From Bacteroides bouchesdurhonensis (GTDB lineage: Bacteria; Bacteroidota; Bacteroidia; Bacteroidales; Bacteroidaceae), in contig NZ_LT707006.1 of NCBI RefSeq assembly GCF_900155865.1, positions 2,146,476 through 2,210,475 on the forward strand: a stretch of 64,000 nucleotides of DNA. Direction: 5' to 3'. Below the pieces are notes generated by a model that did not search any database, was not told the origin of the DNA, and was given only the letters and a program-made list of their open reading frames with translations. Every line of letters begins with the position of its first letter. Positions within the stretch are counted from its first letter, which is position 1. The position numbers and the translations under genes were made by a program. Below are positions 36,631 through 45,993 of this stretch, one piece after another.

Positions 36631-38070
36631 TTATTTATTTCCTTTTTCTTTCTTCATGCGTTCCCGTACTTCTTTAAGTATCTGTTCTCCTTTTTTAGTG
36701 CGATCAAAAGGTTGGGACAACAACTCTGAAATCATATCCTCATTGATCGGATGGGTCGTTTCATTATTGTAACGGAAAAAATCATCGACTCTACCTTCTA
36801 TCAAGGCTAGAGCAGCTAGTCTTCCTGCAACATTTTCATACTTAGGATCTATCTTATACGCTTCTTCATAGCAAATCTTTGCTTGAGACAACATCTCTTC
36901 ATCTGAATAGGCAGTAGCAATCAGAAACCACATTTCTGCGTTGGAATCGTTGTTCAATGCCACTTTGAAGGCATTAAAGGCTTCTTCATCCTTTCCTTCT
37001 TTCAGATAGATTTTTCCCTCAGTGAAATCGACTATTGGTTCGTTGGGATTGATCTTTCTTGCTCTTGCACACATCTCATGTGCCTCTTCATGGTTACCCA
37101 ATTCAAAGGTAGCTAGAGCAGCGTTAGTATAAGTATCTACCAACAATGGAGAATTGTCGTCTCCTTTTTCTTTAAAAAGCCGGATCACTTCAAGATAGCA
37201 TTGATCAGCCTTTGACCAATCTTCTTTGTTGGTATACGCCATTCCAATGAACATGTTTCCTACTTCAGGAGCAATAGCCTTATATTCGATCGCCTTTTGA
37301 TAGTCGGCAATTGCTGCATCGCAGTTGTTCAGGCAGAAGTAGCTATGAGCACGATACGCATAGGCTTCTCCGAATTTCTCATTAGCAGCCAGTGCGAAGT
37401 CACAGGCTTCAATTACTTTTTCACTATTTTCTAAGACAAAATAGCATTTAGCCAGTCCCACCCAATAAGAGGCATTGTAGGGATCAGCGTCAATCAATTG
37501 ATTGTATTGGAGGATGGCAGCCTCGGTCTGGTTGGTTATTGCAAGGTAATCGGCAGTTACTGCGATAAAGTCTTCATCAGTTCCATACGTCTTTTTCCCA
37601 TTATCCAACCATTCTTTGGCGCATTCGGGATAGCCCATATCCAGATAAAGATAGACGATATTGATTATTGTTTCCAATTCATCGGCTTCCTCTATCGTAT
37701 TTATTATATATTGAGCGGCTTCCAACTGATCTTCACTAAGCAATAATTCCGCTTTCAGCATTTTCACTTCTGTGCTGTATTCTTCGGTGATACTGTTGGC
37801 AACTTCTTTCGCTTTATGTATCCTTTGCGTATCCAGATATAGATAAGCTTGCTTTATCAAGATATCTGTATTTTCAGGATGCAGGTAAAGACCGTAATTG
37901 ATGACTTCCTGTGCTTCTTTGAATCTTCGTTCAGATGCATACCGGTCGGCAATATCGGCGAATTGGTCTCCGTCCAAATAAATTTGGTGGTTTTCGGCTT
38001 TTGCCATTTCATATTGTTCGATCAGTTTGTTTAACTCCTGACCATCGGACGGTGAATTTTTTCTCCCCAT
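36631..38070 (-). CDS. Cytosolic TPR-repeat protein
   Basis: 479 aa, no signal peptide. Built almost wholly of 34-residue helical repeats (for example KFGEAYAYRAHSYFCLNNCD, NEEAHEMCARARKINPNEP) from about residue 40 to 440; basic tail RMKKEKGNK. Likely a protein-protein scaffold. Located between dedA and glnS, all on the minus strand; the 158-bp gap to glnS shows no clear promoter. Partner unknown. Confidence 0.8.
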   Translation of the reverse strand: MGRKNSPSDGQELNKLIEQYEMAKAENHQIYLDGDQFADIADRYASERRFKEAQEVINYGLYLHPENTDILIKQAYLYLDTQRIHKAKEVANSITEEYSTEVKMLKAELLLSEDQLEAAQYIINTIEEADELETIINIVYLYLDMGYPECAKEWLDNGKKTYGTDEDFIAVTADYLAITNQTEAAILQYNQLIDADPYNASYWVGLAKCYFVLENSEKVIEACDFALAANEKFGEAYAYRAHSYFCLNNCDAAIADYQKAIEYKAIAPEVGNMFIGMAYTNKEDWSKADQCYLEVIRLFKEKGDDNSPLLVDTYTNAALATFELGNHEEAHEMCARARKINPNEPIVDFTEGKIYLKEGKDEEAFNAFKVALNNDSNAEMWFLIATAYSDEEMLSQAKICYEEAYKIDPKYENVAGRLAALALIEGRVDDFFRYNNETTHPINEDMISELLSQPFDRTKKGEQILKEVRERMKKEKGNK

Positions 38071-38228
38071 TCTAATTTTTTTAATTTAATTTCCCAGAAG
38101 CGGATAACACGGAAGACTCGGATATTTTTATTAAATTATCCATGTAATCCGTGTAATCGGCATCTGATAATGGTATAATATCACTTAGTGACATATTCCA
38201 TATCTGAGATGAGCCTATAAAGGCTTAA

Positions 38229-39968
38229 TTATTTATTAATCTTACCCCAAGTATCTTTCAAGCCAACTGTACGGTTGAATATCAGTTTCTCTGGAGTTGA
38301 ATCTTTATCCACATTGAAATAACCGATACGTTGGAACTGCAAATATGAAAGAGCTGGTAAGGTAGCTGCAAATTTCTCGATATAGCAGTTAGGCAACACT
38401 TTCAGTGAATCTGGATTGATAATTTCCTTCATTGCTTCCAGTGCGTCACAGTTTTTGGCTTCGCGGATAGCAGCCAGTTCATCACGAGGATTCTCTACTT
38501 TCCAAAGACGATCGTACAGACGTACCTCGGCTGTCAGGCAGTGATTGCAACTGACCCAATGAAGTGTACCTTTCACTTTACGGTTTGCATCGGGCATACC
38601 GCTACGAGTGTTCGGATCATATTCACAATATACTTCAGTAACGACCCCATTCTCGTCTTTCTTACATCCGGTACATTTTACAATATAAGCATTTTTAAGG
38701 CGCACTTCCTGCCCCGGAGTCATACGGAAATACTTTTTGGGAGCATCTTCCATGAAATCTTCACGTTCCATCCACAGTTCACGGCTGAACTCAATCGTGT
38801 GGCTTCCTGATTCCGGATCTTCCGGATTATTGATAGCTTCCAGATGTTCTACTTGTCCTTCCGGATAATTGGTGATAACGAGTTTCACCGGATTCAAAAC
38901 AGCGGACACCCGAATGGCACGACTGTTTAAATCTTCACGTACTGAACTTTCGAGCAATGCAATATCATTTAATGCATCGTATGTGGTATAACCGATTTTA
39001 TCAATAAATTTGTGGATAGATTCCGGAGAATAACCACGACGGCGGAAACCGCAGATAGTCGGCATACGAGGATCATCCCAAGCACTAACCAAACCTTCTT
39101 TGACCAAAGTCAGCAAATTGCGTTTACTCATCAACGTGTAGCTGAGGTTCAGTTTGTTGAACTCAGTCTGACGGGGACGGTTATCGTTCAGGTCTTTTCC
39201 CTCTTTCAACCAGTCGATGAAGAGATCGTAAAGCGGGCGGTGCACGACGAATTCGAGTGTACATAATGAGTGAGTAACTCCCTCGAAGAAGTCACTTTGT
39301 CCATGTGCGAAGTCATACATCGGGTATGCTTTCCAGGTAGTACCGGTACGGTGATGCGGATGTTTTACGACACGATAGATAATCGGGTCGCGGAAGTGCA
39401 TATTCGGATTCGCCATGTCTATTTTAGCGCGGAGTACCATGGCACCTTCTTCTATTTCACCGGTATTCATCTTTTTGAAGAGCTCGAGGCTTTCTTCTAT
39501 CGGACGGTTACGGTAAGGGCTTTCTACACCAGCTTGTGTAGGAGTACCTTTTTGTTGGGCAATCTGTTCAGCAGATTGTTCGTCAATATATGCTTTTCCC
39601 TCCTGGATGAGGCGGATGGCAAAGTCCCATAATTGTTGGAAATAGTCGGAAGCATAATATTCGTTTCCCCATTGGTAGCCTAGCCATTGAATATCTTCTT
39701 TGATGGCTTCTACATATTCTACATCCTCTTTGGTAGGGTTTGTGTCGTCGAAACGAAGATTACATACACCGCCATGTTTTTCAGCGATGCCGAAATCAAG
39801 GCAAATAGCTTTTGCATGACCGATATGAAGGTATCCGTTTGGTTCCGGCGGGAAGCGAGTCTGTACTTTCCCACCATTTTTACCTTCTCTCAAATCCTTT
39901 TCTACTCCCTGTTCAATGAAGTTCAGGCTTTTCTTTTCACCTGCTTCTTCGTTTTTAATATCTGTCAT
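38229..39968 (-). CDS. glnS: Glutaminyl-tRNA synthetase
   Basis: Charges tRNA-Gln. 579 aa class-I synthetase: PPEPNGYLHIGHAKAI (HIGH) near residue 45, LMSKRNLL as the KMSKS motif, and two C-terminal beta-barrel anticodon-binding domains. A DVEYVEAIKEDIQWLGY stretch and the RFDDTNP motif distinguish GlnRS from GluRS. Full length. Promoter box at 39999-40006. It is encoded between the phosphate system and the TPR gene. Confidence 0.96.
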   Translation of the reverse strand: MTDIKNEEAGEKKSLNFIEQGVEKDLREGKNGGKVQTRFPPEPNGYLHIGHAKAICLDFGIAEKHGGVCNLRFDDTNPTKEDVEYVEAIKEDIQWLGYQWGNEYYASDYFQQLWDFAIRLIQEGKAYIDEQSAEQIAQQKGTPTQAGVESPYRNRPIEESLELFKKMNTGEIEEGAMVLRAKIDMANPNMHFRDPIIYRVVKHPHHRTGTTWKAYPMYDFAHGQSDFFEGVTHSLCTLEFVVHRPLYDLFIDWLKEGKDLNDNRPRQTEFNKLNLSYTLMSKRNLLTLVKEGLVSAWDDPRMPTICGFRRRGYSPESIHKFIDKIGYTTYDALNDIALLESSVREDLNSRAIRVSAVLNPVKLVITNYPEGQVEHLEAINNPEDPESGSHTIEFSRELWMEREDFMEDAPKKYFRMTPGQEVRLKNAYIVKCTGCKKDENGVVTEVYCEYDPNTRSGMPDANRKVKGTLHWVSCNHCLTAEVRLYDRLWKVENPRDELAAIREAKNCDALEAMKEIINPDSLKVLPNCYIEKFAATLPALSYLQFQRIGYFNVDKDSTPEKLIFNRTVGLKDTWGKINK

Positions 39969-39998
39969 AACGGTAAATATAAACTGTCTATTAGGCTA

Positions 39999-40006
39999 CA
40001 AAAGTA
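39999..40006 (-). promoter_or_regulatory. Promoter -7 box of glnS
   Basis: On the minus strand TACTTTTG, exact TAnnTTTG, 30 bp before the glnS ATG, within the 49-bp gap to pstS. Confidence 0.5.
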
Positions 40007-40017
40007 GGATATTTTTT

Positions 40018-40830
40018 TCATTTAACAGGGATATAACCGTTCTTTTTTATAATGTCTTGTCCTTGGGGTGACAAAATGAACTGAAGTAGAGGGTCAACTT
40101 GATTTTTATTTTTCACATTGTAGTAATAATAGAGAGGACGAACAATGGGGTAAGATTTGTTTGTAGCATTTTCTACTGACGGAGTGGCATAGTGAGTATC
40201 ATTGTAAGAGACGGATAGAGTTTTGATACGTGGAGATACGTATGCCAACCCCACATAGCCGATAGCTCCTTTAGTCTGGCTAACAGATTGGATGATGGCT
40301 CCGGTTGCCGGCATTGAGAGGCTTCCCGCCATGTAATTCTTATTTTTGAGAACACTTTCTTTGAAAAATTCATAAGTTCCGGAGGATGTTTCTCGGGAAT
40401 AAACTACGATTTTCTGATCTTCTCCACCTACTTGTTTCCAATTAGTGATTTTTCCGCGGAAGATGTCTTCCAGTTGTTTCCGTGTCAGTTGTTTGACAGG
40501 ATTCGAAGGATGGACCACCACTGCAAGAGCATCGTAGGCAACGATCACTTCTTCTACTTCTTCACCAGCTTCCTTGATTTTCATTTTCTCACTGAATTTA
40601 ATGGGACGCGAAGCCATCGCAATATCGGTAGTGTTATCCATCAAAGCAGAAATTCCGACTCCTGTACCTCCTCCGGTAACAGTTACGCGGCCGTCAGGGT
40701 GTTGTTTCATAAACTGCTCAGCTGTTTGCTGGGCAATGGGGAGAACTGTATCACTTCCTTTGATGCGTTGTGCATTGGCAGTGAGCGATAAAAAAGCAAG
40801 AACAATTACTAAGATTCCTTTTGATTTCAT
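40018..40830 (-). CDS. pstS: Phosphate-binding protein PstS
   Basis: Periplasmic receptor of the high-affinity phosphate transporter. 270 aa with a signal peptide (to about residue 20, ANA-Q) and no lipobox. RIKGSDTVLPIAQ, VTGGGTGVGISALMDNTTDIAMASR and YSRETSSGTYEFF contribute the phosphate-binding loops. It is divergent from pstC-pstA-pstB-phoU across 175 bp, not inside the operon. One stretch (NPVKQLTRKQLEDIFRGKITNWKQ region, then QTKGAIGYVGLAYVS) is echoed inside PstC. Confidence 0.93.
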   Translation of the reverse strand: MKSKGILVIVLAFLSLTANAQRIKGSDTVLPIAQQTAEQFMKQHPDGRVTVTGGGTGVGISALMDNTTDIAMASRPIKFSEKMKIKEAGEEVEEVIVAYDALAVVVHPSNPVKQLTRKQLEDIFRGKITNWKQVGGEDQKIVVYSRETSSGTYEFFKESVLKNKNYMAGSLSMPATGAIIQSVSQTKGAIGYVGLAYVSPRIKTLSVSYNDTHYATPSVENATNKSYPIVRPLYYYYNVKNKNQVDPLLQFILSPQGQDIIKKNGYIPVK

Positions 40831-40933
40831 ATTATTCGTTTTTTTGCTGATGCAAATAAAACAATCGGATGTTACATTTGTATTGCAATATATTTGTTAA
40901 TGAAAGTTGTAACGGAAATGTAACACGTTTGAA

Positions 40934-40965
40934 ACACTTCCTTCAAACGTTAGTCACACTTCCTT
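40934..40965. promoter_or_regulatory. Direct-repeat operator candidate in the pstS-pstC gap
   Basis: ACACTTCCTT occurs at 40934-40943 and 40956-40965, start to start 22 bp, between the divergent pst transcripts. The -7-like sequences TTACTTTGCATCAG (plus strand, about 40979) and TTTTATTTGCATCAG (minus strand, about 40848) resemble each other. A PhoB-type site is plausible but not proven. Confidence 0.5.
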
Positions 40966-41005
40966 AACAAAGAGTCTTTTACTTTGCATCAGAAATCATT
41001 AAGGT

Positions 41006-42202
41006 ATGAAGAAGATTCTGGATAAAATTATTGAGGGTGTTTTGACTTGTAGTGGCTTTGTAACAAGTATTACAATCCTTCTGATTATACTCTTTCTGTT
41101 TACCGAGGCCTTTGGGCTCTTCAAAAGCAAGGTGATCGAAGAAGGGTATGTGCTGGCTCTCAACAAGAGTAATAAGGTAAGTGTGCTGAGTCCTGCTCAA
41201 ATAAAAGATGTTTTCGATGAAGAGATAACAAATTGGAAAGAACTCGGTGGGGAAAATCTTCCTATCCGCGTTTTTCGTTTAGAGGATATTACTCAGTATT
41301 ATCCGGAAGAAGAACTTGGACCGGCGTATGAATATGCCGGTTCGAAGATAACCGAACTAGTAGAAAAGACACCGGGAATTGTAGCATTTGTTCCGCAACG
41401 TTTTATTACTCAGCCCGGCAAAGTGAACTTTATCGAGGATAATACAATCTCGTTGAAGGATGTGTTTGCCGGAGCTGAATGGTTTCCTACTGCTACTCCG
41501 GCAGCACAATTCGGATTTCTTCCTCTGATAACCGGTACGCTTTGGGTAAGTTTGTTTGCCATTCTGTTTGCTTTGCCTTTCGGGCTTTCAGTTTCTATCT
41601 ATATGTCGGAGGTCGCTAATCCGAGAGTGCGTAACTGGCTAAAACCGATAATAGAACTTCTGAGTGGAATTCCTTCCGTTGTTTATGGCTTTTTCGGATT
41701 GATCGTGATTGTGCCGTTAATTCAGAAACTATTCGATTTACCGGTAGGAGAGAGTGGATTGGCAGGAAGTATTGTTTTGGCAATTATGGCGTTACCAACC
41801 ATTATTACGGTCACAGAAGATGCAATGCGAAACTGTCCCCGTTCGATGAGGGAAGCAAGCTTGGCATTGGGAGCTTCGCAATGGCAGACTATCTATAAGG
41901 TTGTAATTCCTTATTCCATATCCGGAATCACTTCAGGAGTCGTGCTAGGCATTGGGCGTGCAATAGGTGAGACAATGGCTGTGTTGATGGTAACGGGAAA
42001 TGCTGCGGTGATCCCTACAACAATTCTTGAACCTCTTCGTACTATCCCCGCCACTATTGCAGCCGAGTTGGGGGAGGCTCCAGCCGGAGGACCACACTAT
42101 CAGGCTTTATTCCTGTTGGGCGTGGTATTGTTCTTTATCACTTTAATCATTAACTTTAGTGTAGAATGTATTTCTTCTAAAGGAGTAAAACGTAGCAAGT
42201 AG
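41006..42202 (+). CDS. pstC: Phosphate ABC permease PstC with PstS-like periplasmic insert
   Basis: 398 aa, longer than the usual ~300-320. First membrane segment at about 16-36, then about 110 residues in the periplasm, then the normal permease core (from about 165) with the EAA loop REASLALGASQWQTI. In the insert, LNKSNKVSVLSPAQIKDVFDE and EITNWKELGGENLPIRVFR, then TPGIVAFVPQRF and GKVNFIEDN, align by eye with PstS of this window. The permease motifs are intact. First gene of pstC-pstA-pstB-phoU, with only 1 bp to pstA. Confidence 0.92.
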   Translation: MKKILDKIIEGVLTCSGFVTSITILLIILFLFTEAFGLFKSKVIEEGYVLALNKSNKVSVLSPAQIKDVFDEEITNWKELGGENLPIRVFRLEDITQYYPEEELGPAYEYAGSKITELVEKTPGIVAFVPQRFITQPGKVNFIEDNTISLKDVFAGAEWFPTATPAAQFGFLPLITGTLWVSLFAILFALPFGLSVSIYMSEVANPRVRNWLKPIIELLSGIPSVVYGFFGLIVIVPLIQKLFDLPVGESGLAGSIVLAIMALPTIITVTEDAMRNCPRSMREASLALGASQWQTIYKVVIPYSISGITSGVVLGIGRAIGETMAVLMVTGNAAVIPTTILEPLRTIPATIAAELGEAPAGGPHYQALFLLGVVLFFITLIINFSVECISSKGVKRSK

Positions 42203-42203
42203 T

Positions 42204-43079
42204 ATGGAAATAAAAAGTAATAAAAGAGCCAAACGCCGCTCTCAGATGTTCGCATTCGGGATTTTCCGTTTGTTAAGCCTGTGTATCGTTCTTATTTTGT
42301 TTGCCATTCTCGGTTTCATTATATATAAAGGTATAGGGGTTATCAGTTGGGAGTTTATCACTTCGGCTCCTACCGACGGAATGACGGGAGGAGGTATTTG
42401 GCCAGCCATTGTCGGTACGTTCTATCTGATGGTGGGAAGTGCGTTATTTGCTTTCCCCGTAGGTGTGATGAGCGGGATTTATATGAATGAATATGCCCCG
42501 AAAGGAAAGTTGGTACGTTTTATACGTGTAATGACAAATAACTTAAGCGGCATTCCTTCTATTGTATTTGGTTTATTCGGTATGGCATTGTTTGTCAATT
42601 ATATGGGTTTTGGAGATAGTATCCTTGCAGGCTCATTGACATTGGGACTGCTTTGTGTTCCTTTGGTGATCCGAACCACCGAAGAGGCATTAAAAGCAAT
42701 ACCTGACAGTATGCGGGAAGGAAGTCGTGCATTAGGAGCCACCCAATTACAGACTATATGGCATGTGATTTTACCGATGGGTTTGCCTAATATTATAACA
42801 GGATTAATTCTAGCCTTGGGACGTGTTTCTGGAGAAACGGCACCGATTCTTTTCACTTGCGCTGCCTATTTCTTACCACACTTACCAACGAGCATTTTTG
42901 ATCAATGTATGGCATTGCCTTATCATTTGTATGTGATATCAACAAGTGGAACAAATATAGAAGCACAGTTACCTTTGGCTTATGGCACTGCCTTAGTGTT
43001 GATTGTTATCATCTTATTGGTCAATCTGCTGGCAAATGCATTGAGAAAATATTTTGAGAAAAGAGTAAAAATGAACTAA
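42204..43079 (+). CDS. pstA: Phosphate ABC permease PstA
   Basis: 291 aa, six membrane segments. Core motifs GIYMNEYAP, NLSGIPSIVFGLFG and the EAA loop REGSRALGATQLQTIWHVILP, then ALGRVSGETAPILFT. Dimerises with PstC to form the channel. Starts one base after the pstC stop; 9 bp before pstB. Confidence 0.95.
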   Translation: MEIKSNKRAKRRSQMFAFGIFRLLSLCIVLILFAILGFIIYKGIGVISWEFITSAPTDGMTGGGIWPAIVGTFYLMVGSALFAFPVGVMSGIYMNEYAPKGKLVRFIRVMTNNLSGIPSIVFGLFGMALFVNYMGFGDSILAGSLTLGLLCVPLVIRTTEEALKAIPDSMREGSRALGATQLQTIWHVILPMGLPNIITGLILALGRVSGETAPILFTCAAYFLPHLPTSIFDQCMALPYHLYVISTSGTNIEAQLPLAYGTALVLIVIILLVNLLANALRKYFEKRVKMN

Positions 43080-43088
43080 CGAAACGAT

Positions 43089-43847
43089 ATGAGTACAATA
43101 AAAATAGATACGCGGGATGTGAATTTCTGGTATGGTGACTTTCAGGCATTGAAAGGCATTAGTCTAGAAATAGAAGAAAAATCGGTAGTGGCTTTTATTG
43201 GTCCTTCCGGTTGTGGAAAGTCTACTTTTCTGCGGCTTTTCAACCGGATGAATGATTTAATTCCCGGTAGCCGACTGGAGGGGGAAATCTTGATAGATGG
43301 ACAGAATATATATTCTAAAGGAGTGGAAGTAGATGAACTACGCAGAAATGTAGGAATGGTATTTCAGCGTCCTAACCCTTTTCCGAAAAGTATTTTTGAG
43401 AATGTAGCATACGGGCTTCGTGTCAATGGGGTTAAAGATAATGCTTTTATCCGTCAGCGAGTGGAAGAAACCTTGAAAGGAGCAGCACTTTGGGATGAAG
43501 TGAAAGATAAGTTGAAAGAATCGGCTTTTGCTTTGTCCGGCGGTCAGCAACAACGCCTTTGCATAGCTCGTGCCATGGCGGTATCACCTTCGGTATTGTT
43601 GATGGATGAACCGGCTTCAGCCCTCGATCCTATTTCTACTGCCAAGGTAGAAGAGCTGATTCATGAGCTGAAAAAAGAGTATACCATCGTAATCGTGACT
43701 CACAATATGCAACAGGCAGCACGTATCAGTGATAAGACCGCTTTCTTTTATATGGGACAAATGGTGGAATATGGGGATACAAAACGTATCTTTACGAACC
43801 CGGAGAAGGAAGCTACACAGAACTATATCACAGGGCGTTTCGGATGA
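43089..43847 (+). CDS. pstB: Phosphate ABC transporter ATPase PstB
   Basis: 252 aa. Walker A GPSGCGKS at 38-45, Q-loop [12 protein letters not shown] (the PstB-specific form), signature [14 protein letters not shown], Walker [14 protein letters not shown] and H-switch VTHN. C-terminal TRGF-like end ITGRFG. Energises phosphate import through PstCA. Confidence 0.97.
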   Translation: MSTIKIDTRDVNFWYGDFQALKGISLEIEEKSVVAFIGPSGCGKSTFLRLFNRMNDLIPGSRLEGEILIDGQNIYSKGVEVDELRRNVGMVFQRPNPFPKSIFENVAYGLRVNGVKDNAFIRQRVEETLKGAALWDEVKDKLKESAFALSGGQQQRLCIARAMAVSPSVLLMDEPASALDPISTAKVEELIHELKKEYTIVIVTHNMQQAARISDKTAFFYMGQMVEYGDTKRIFTNPEKEATQNYITGRFG

Positions 43848-43895
43848 GAGAAGAATAAATATAAATAAGTGATACACCTAAAGAAAAACAGAATT

Positions 43896-44585
43896 ATGGT
43901 AAAGTTTATAGAATCGGAATTGGTCCTGCTCAAGAAAGAAATCGATGAAATGTGGACGTTGGTTTATAACCAGCTCGATCGTGCCGGAGAGTCTGTACTT
44001 ACACTCGATAAGGAACTGGCACAACAGGTGATTGTCCGCGAACGCCGGGTAAATGCTTTTGAGTTGAAAATAGATAGTGATGTGGAGGATATTATTGCGT
44101 TGTACAATCCGGTAGCGATCGATCTGCGTTTTGTGTTGGCAATGCTGAAGATTAATACGAATCTGGAACGCTTGGGGGATTTTGCTGAAGGGATTGCCCG
44201 CTTTGTGTTGAGATGCAAAGAGCCTGCTTTGGATCCGGATTTGCTGAAACAACTGAGATTGGAAGAGATGTTAGCGGAAGTACGATTTATGCTCGAACTT
44301 GCCAAACGTGCTCTGAATGAAGAGAGTTTGGAACTGGCAACTGCTGTCTTTGCCAAAGACAACTTATTGGACGATATTAACGCGAACGTAACTGAAATAT
44401 TGGCTGGCTATATCAGCAAACACCCCGAAAACATACATTCTTGTCTTGATCTCGTTGGTGTATTCCGTAAATTGGAACGTTCCGGTGACCATATTACCAA
44501 TATTGCCGAAGAAATTGTGTTCTTTATTGATGCGAAAGTGTTAAAACATAGTGGAAAATCAGACGAAAACTATCCAATTAAATAA
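43896..44585 (+). CDS. phoU: Phosphate regulatory protein PhoU
   Basis: 229 aa from the ATG at 43896; a GTG at 43869 would add nine residues but gives a poor start. Two three-helix bundles, each with the metal-cluster motif (ERLGDFAEGIARF and ERSGDHITNIAEEI, both E-R-x-G-D). It links PstSCAB to the PhoR-type sensor kinase and limits phosphate uptake. No phoB/phoR pair lies in the window. Confidence 0.95.
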   Translation: MVKFIESELVLLKKEIDEMWTLVYNQLDRAGESVLTLDKELAQQVIVRERRVNAFELKIDSDVEDIIALYNPVAIDLRFVLAMLKINTNLERLGDFAEGIARFVLRCKEPALDPDLLKQLRLEEMLAEVRFMLELAKRALNEESLELATAVFAKDNLLDDINANVTEILAGYISKHPENIHSCLDLVGVFRKLERSGDHITNIAEEIVFFIDAKVLKHSGKSDENYPIK

Positions 44586-44634
44586 GTTTCTGTGACTTTT
44601 TAAATAAAAATTAGTGCTACTTGGAAAAAAGTTA

Positions 44635-44642
44635 TATATTTG
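44635..44642 (+). promoter_or_regulatory. TATATTTG promoter box before candidate sRNA
   Basis: Exact TAnnTTTG. A second TATATTTG lies at 44760-44767. Neither has a downstream ORF before the terminator at 44831-44863. Confidence 0.5.
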
Positions 44643-44649
44643 TCCCCTG

Positions 44650-44863
44650 TAACAAGCAAGTTACAGGGTTTTGGCTATAAATGATAATAAATCCAAAGAA
44701 ATTTCAAAAAGATGTTATAAGACATGTTTTATAATTTGGAGAGTAATGGTAAAAGCCCCTATATTTGCAACGTTATCCTGAAAACAATCTTTTTACCTTA
44801 AAAAAAAACTAATACCTATTGAAAACTGAAAAATAGGGCTTTGTGAAAAGCCCTATTTTTTTT
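44650..44863 (+). ncRNA. Candidate small RNA downstream of phoU
   Basis: From promoter box 44635-44642 to terminator 44831-44863 there are about 215 nt without an ORF; a second box at 44760-44767 would give a 90-nt form. The 5' end holds a 9-bp stem CCCTGTAAC/GTTACAGGG (44645-44653 with 44660-44668), which could instead be the phoU terminator. The ends do not pair with each other, which argues against 6S RNA. No known RNA family was recognised. Confidence 0.4.
44831..44863 (+). terminator. Strong Rho-independent terminator
   Basis: Perfect 12-bp stem AAATAGGGCTTT/AAAGCCCTATTT (44831-44842 with 44847-44858), GTGA loop and eight T's. It ends no ORF: phoU stops 245 bp earlier. Confidence 0.9.
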
Positions 44864-45287
44864 ATGCCTATTTGAAACTACCCAATGATGTATAACGATT
44901 ATCCGAGAGGCTTTCTTCATTGGATTATAACAGCTTTATTTCCTTGAAAGAACGGATTTGAAGAACGAGTTTGGAACTCAAATTGGAGTTATCCTTCGTA
45001 TAGAGGAAGGAGGAGAGTGAAGCCTAAGTTTGTTTTATACGACTGGAAACCTGGATTATTGCAATCGTTGGTAAAAGTCTTTCAAATAGCTTTTTCCTGC
45101 AGATATACGTCCATTGCCGTTTTTTTTGATTCTCATATTTTTCTTTTTTAAAGTAAAGCCTACCAAGACTCTATTAATTTCTTCTTTTTAAAAAATTAAA
45201 TGAACGAATGACTGGAATTTCTTCATTAGTAAACGGTTGCAATATATGAAAAAAAACAGAATATTTTTCAACTTCCTTCCTTATTCG

Positions 45288-45295
45288 TATCTTTG
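45288..45295 (+). promoter_or_regulatory. Promoter -7 box of ribE
   Basis: TATCTTTG, exact TAnnTTTG, 63 bp before the ATG. The leader is too short for an FMN riboswitch and none is recognised. Confidence 0.55.
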
Positions 45296-45358
45296 ACGGC
45301 AGATTGAAGATATGTCTCTTCAGTAATTGCATATAGTTTAAAATTCAAAATTCATATT

Positions 45359-45961
45359 ATGTTTTCTGGAATCGTTGAAGAATATGCTACTTTGGTAGCA
45401 CTGGTGAAAGACCAGGAGAATATACACTTTACTTTTAAGTGTTCATTTGTAAATGAGTTAAAGATCGATCAGAGTATTTCTCATAACGGAGTATGTCTGA
45501 CGGTGGTAAGTATGACAGACGATACCTATACAGTGACTGCTATGAAGGAAACTTTGGAGCGTTCGAATCTTGGTTTGCTGAAAGTGGGAGATAAGGTGAA
45601 TGTGGAACGCAGTATGATGATGAACGGCCGGTTAGACGGACATATCGTGCAGGGTCATGTAGATCAGACTGCTACTTGTGTGGATATTAAGGATGCAGAA
45701 GGTAGCTGGTATTTTACCTTCCAATATGCTTTCGATAAAGATATGGCAAAACGGGGTTATATGACCGTGGATAAAGGTTCGGTAACAGTGAATGGCGTCA
45801 GCCTGACTGTTTGTAATCCTACGGATGACACTTTCCAGGTGGCTATCATTCCTTATACATATGAACATACCAATTTCCATACATTCACAGTTGGCAGTGT
45901 GGTAAATATTGAGTTTGATATTATTGGCAAATATATCAGCCGGATGATACAATATAAATAA
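45359..45961 (+). CDS. ribE: Riboflavin synthase (alpha subunit)
   Basis: Dismutates 6,7-dimethyl-8-ribityllumazine to riboflavin. 200 aa, two lumazine-binding repeats: MFSGIVEEYA...SHNGVCLTV (first) and GHIVQGHVDQTA...TVNGVSLTVCN (second). Normal length. Followed at 32 bp by a nitroreductase gene, an FMN-dependent enzyme; the gap holds three ATATAAAT units about 18 bp apart. Confidence 0.95.
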   Translation: MFSGIVEEYATLVALVKDQENIHFTFKCSFVNELKIDQSISHNGVCLTVVSMTDDTYTVTAMKETLERSNLGLLKVGDKVNVERSMMMNGRLDGHIVQGHVDQTATCVDIKDAEGSWYFTFQYAFDKDMAKRGYMTVDKGSVTVNGVSLTVCNPTDDTFQVAIIPYTYEHTNFHTFTVGSVVNIEFDIIGKYISRMIQYK

Positions 45962-45993
45962 ACGGTTCAATATAAATAGATGATTTAATATAA

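Larger units (their letters stand above)
44586..45358. other. 773-bp interval between phoU and ribE
   Basis: Left part: a stem-loop (44645-44668), two TATATTTG boxes and a strong terminator (44831-44863), read as a candidate small RNA. Right part (44880-45280): no gene, no repeat, only AT-rich sequence, then the ribE promoter at 45288-45295. Confidence 0.6.

Noticed and set aside
44645..44863. 6S RNA
   Set aside because: The 5' and 3' parts do not pair into the long closing stem with central bubble that defines 6S RNA.
45302..45358. FMN riboswitch before ribE
   Set aside because: The leader after the promoter box is under 60 nt, too short for the six-arm RFN element, and no conserved motif is visible.
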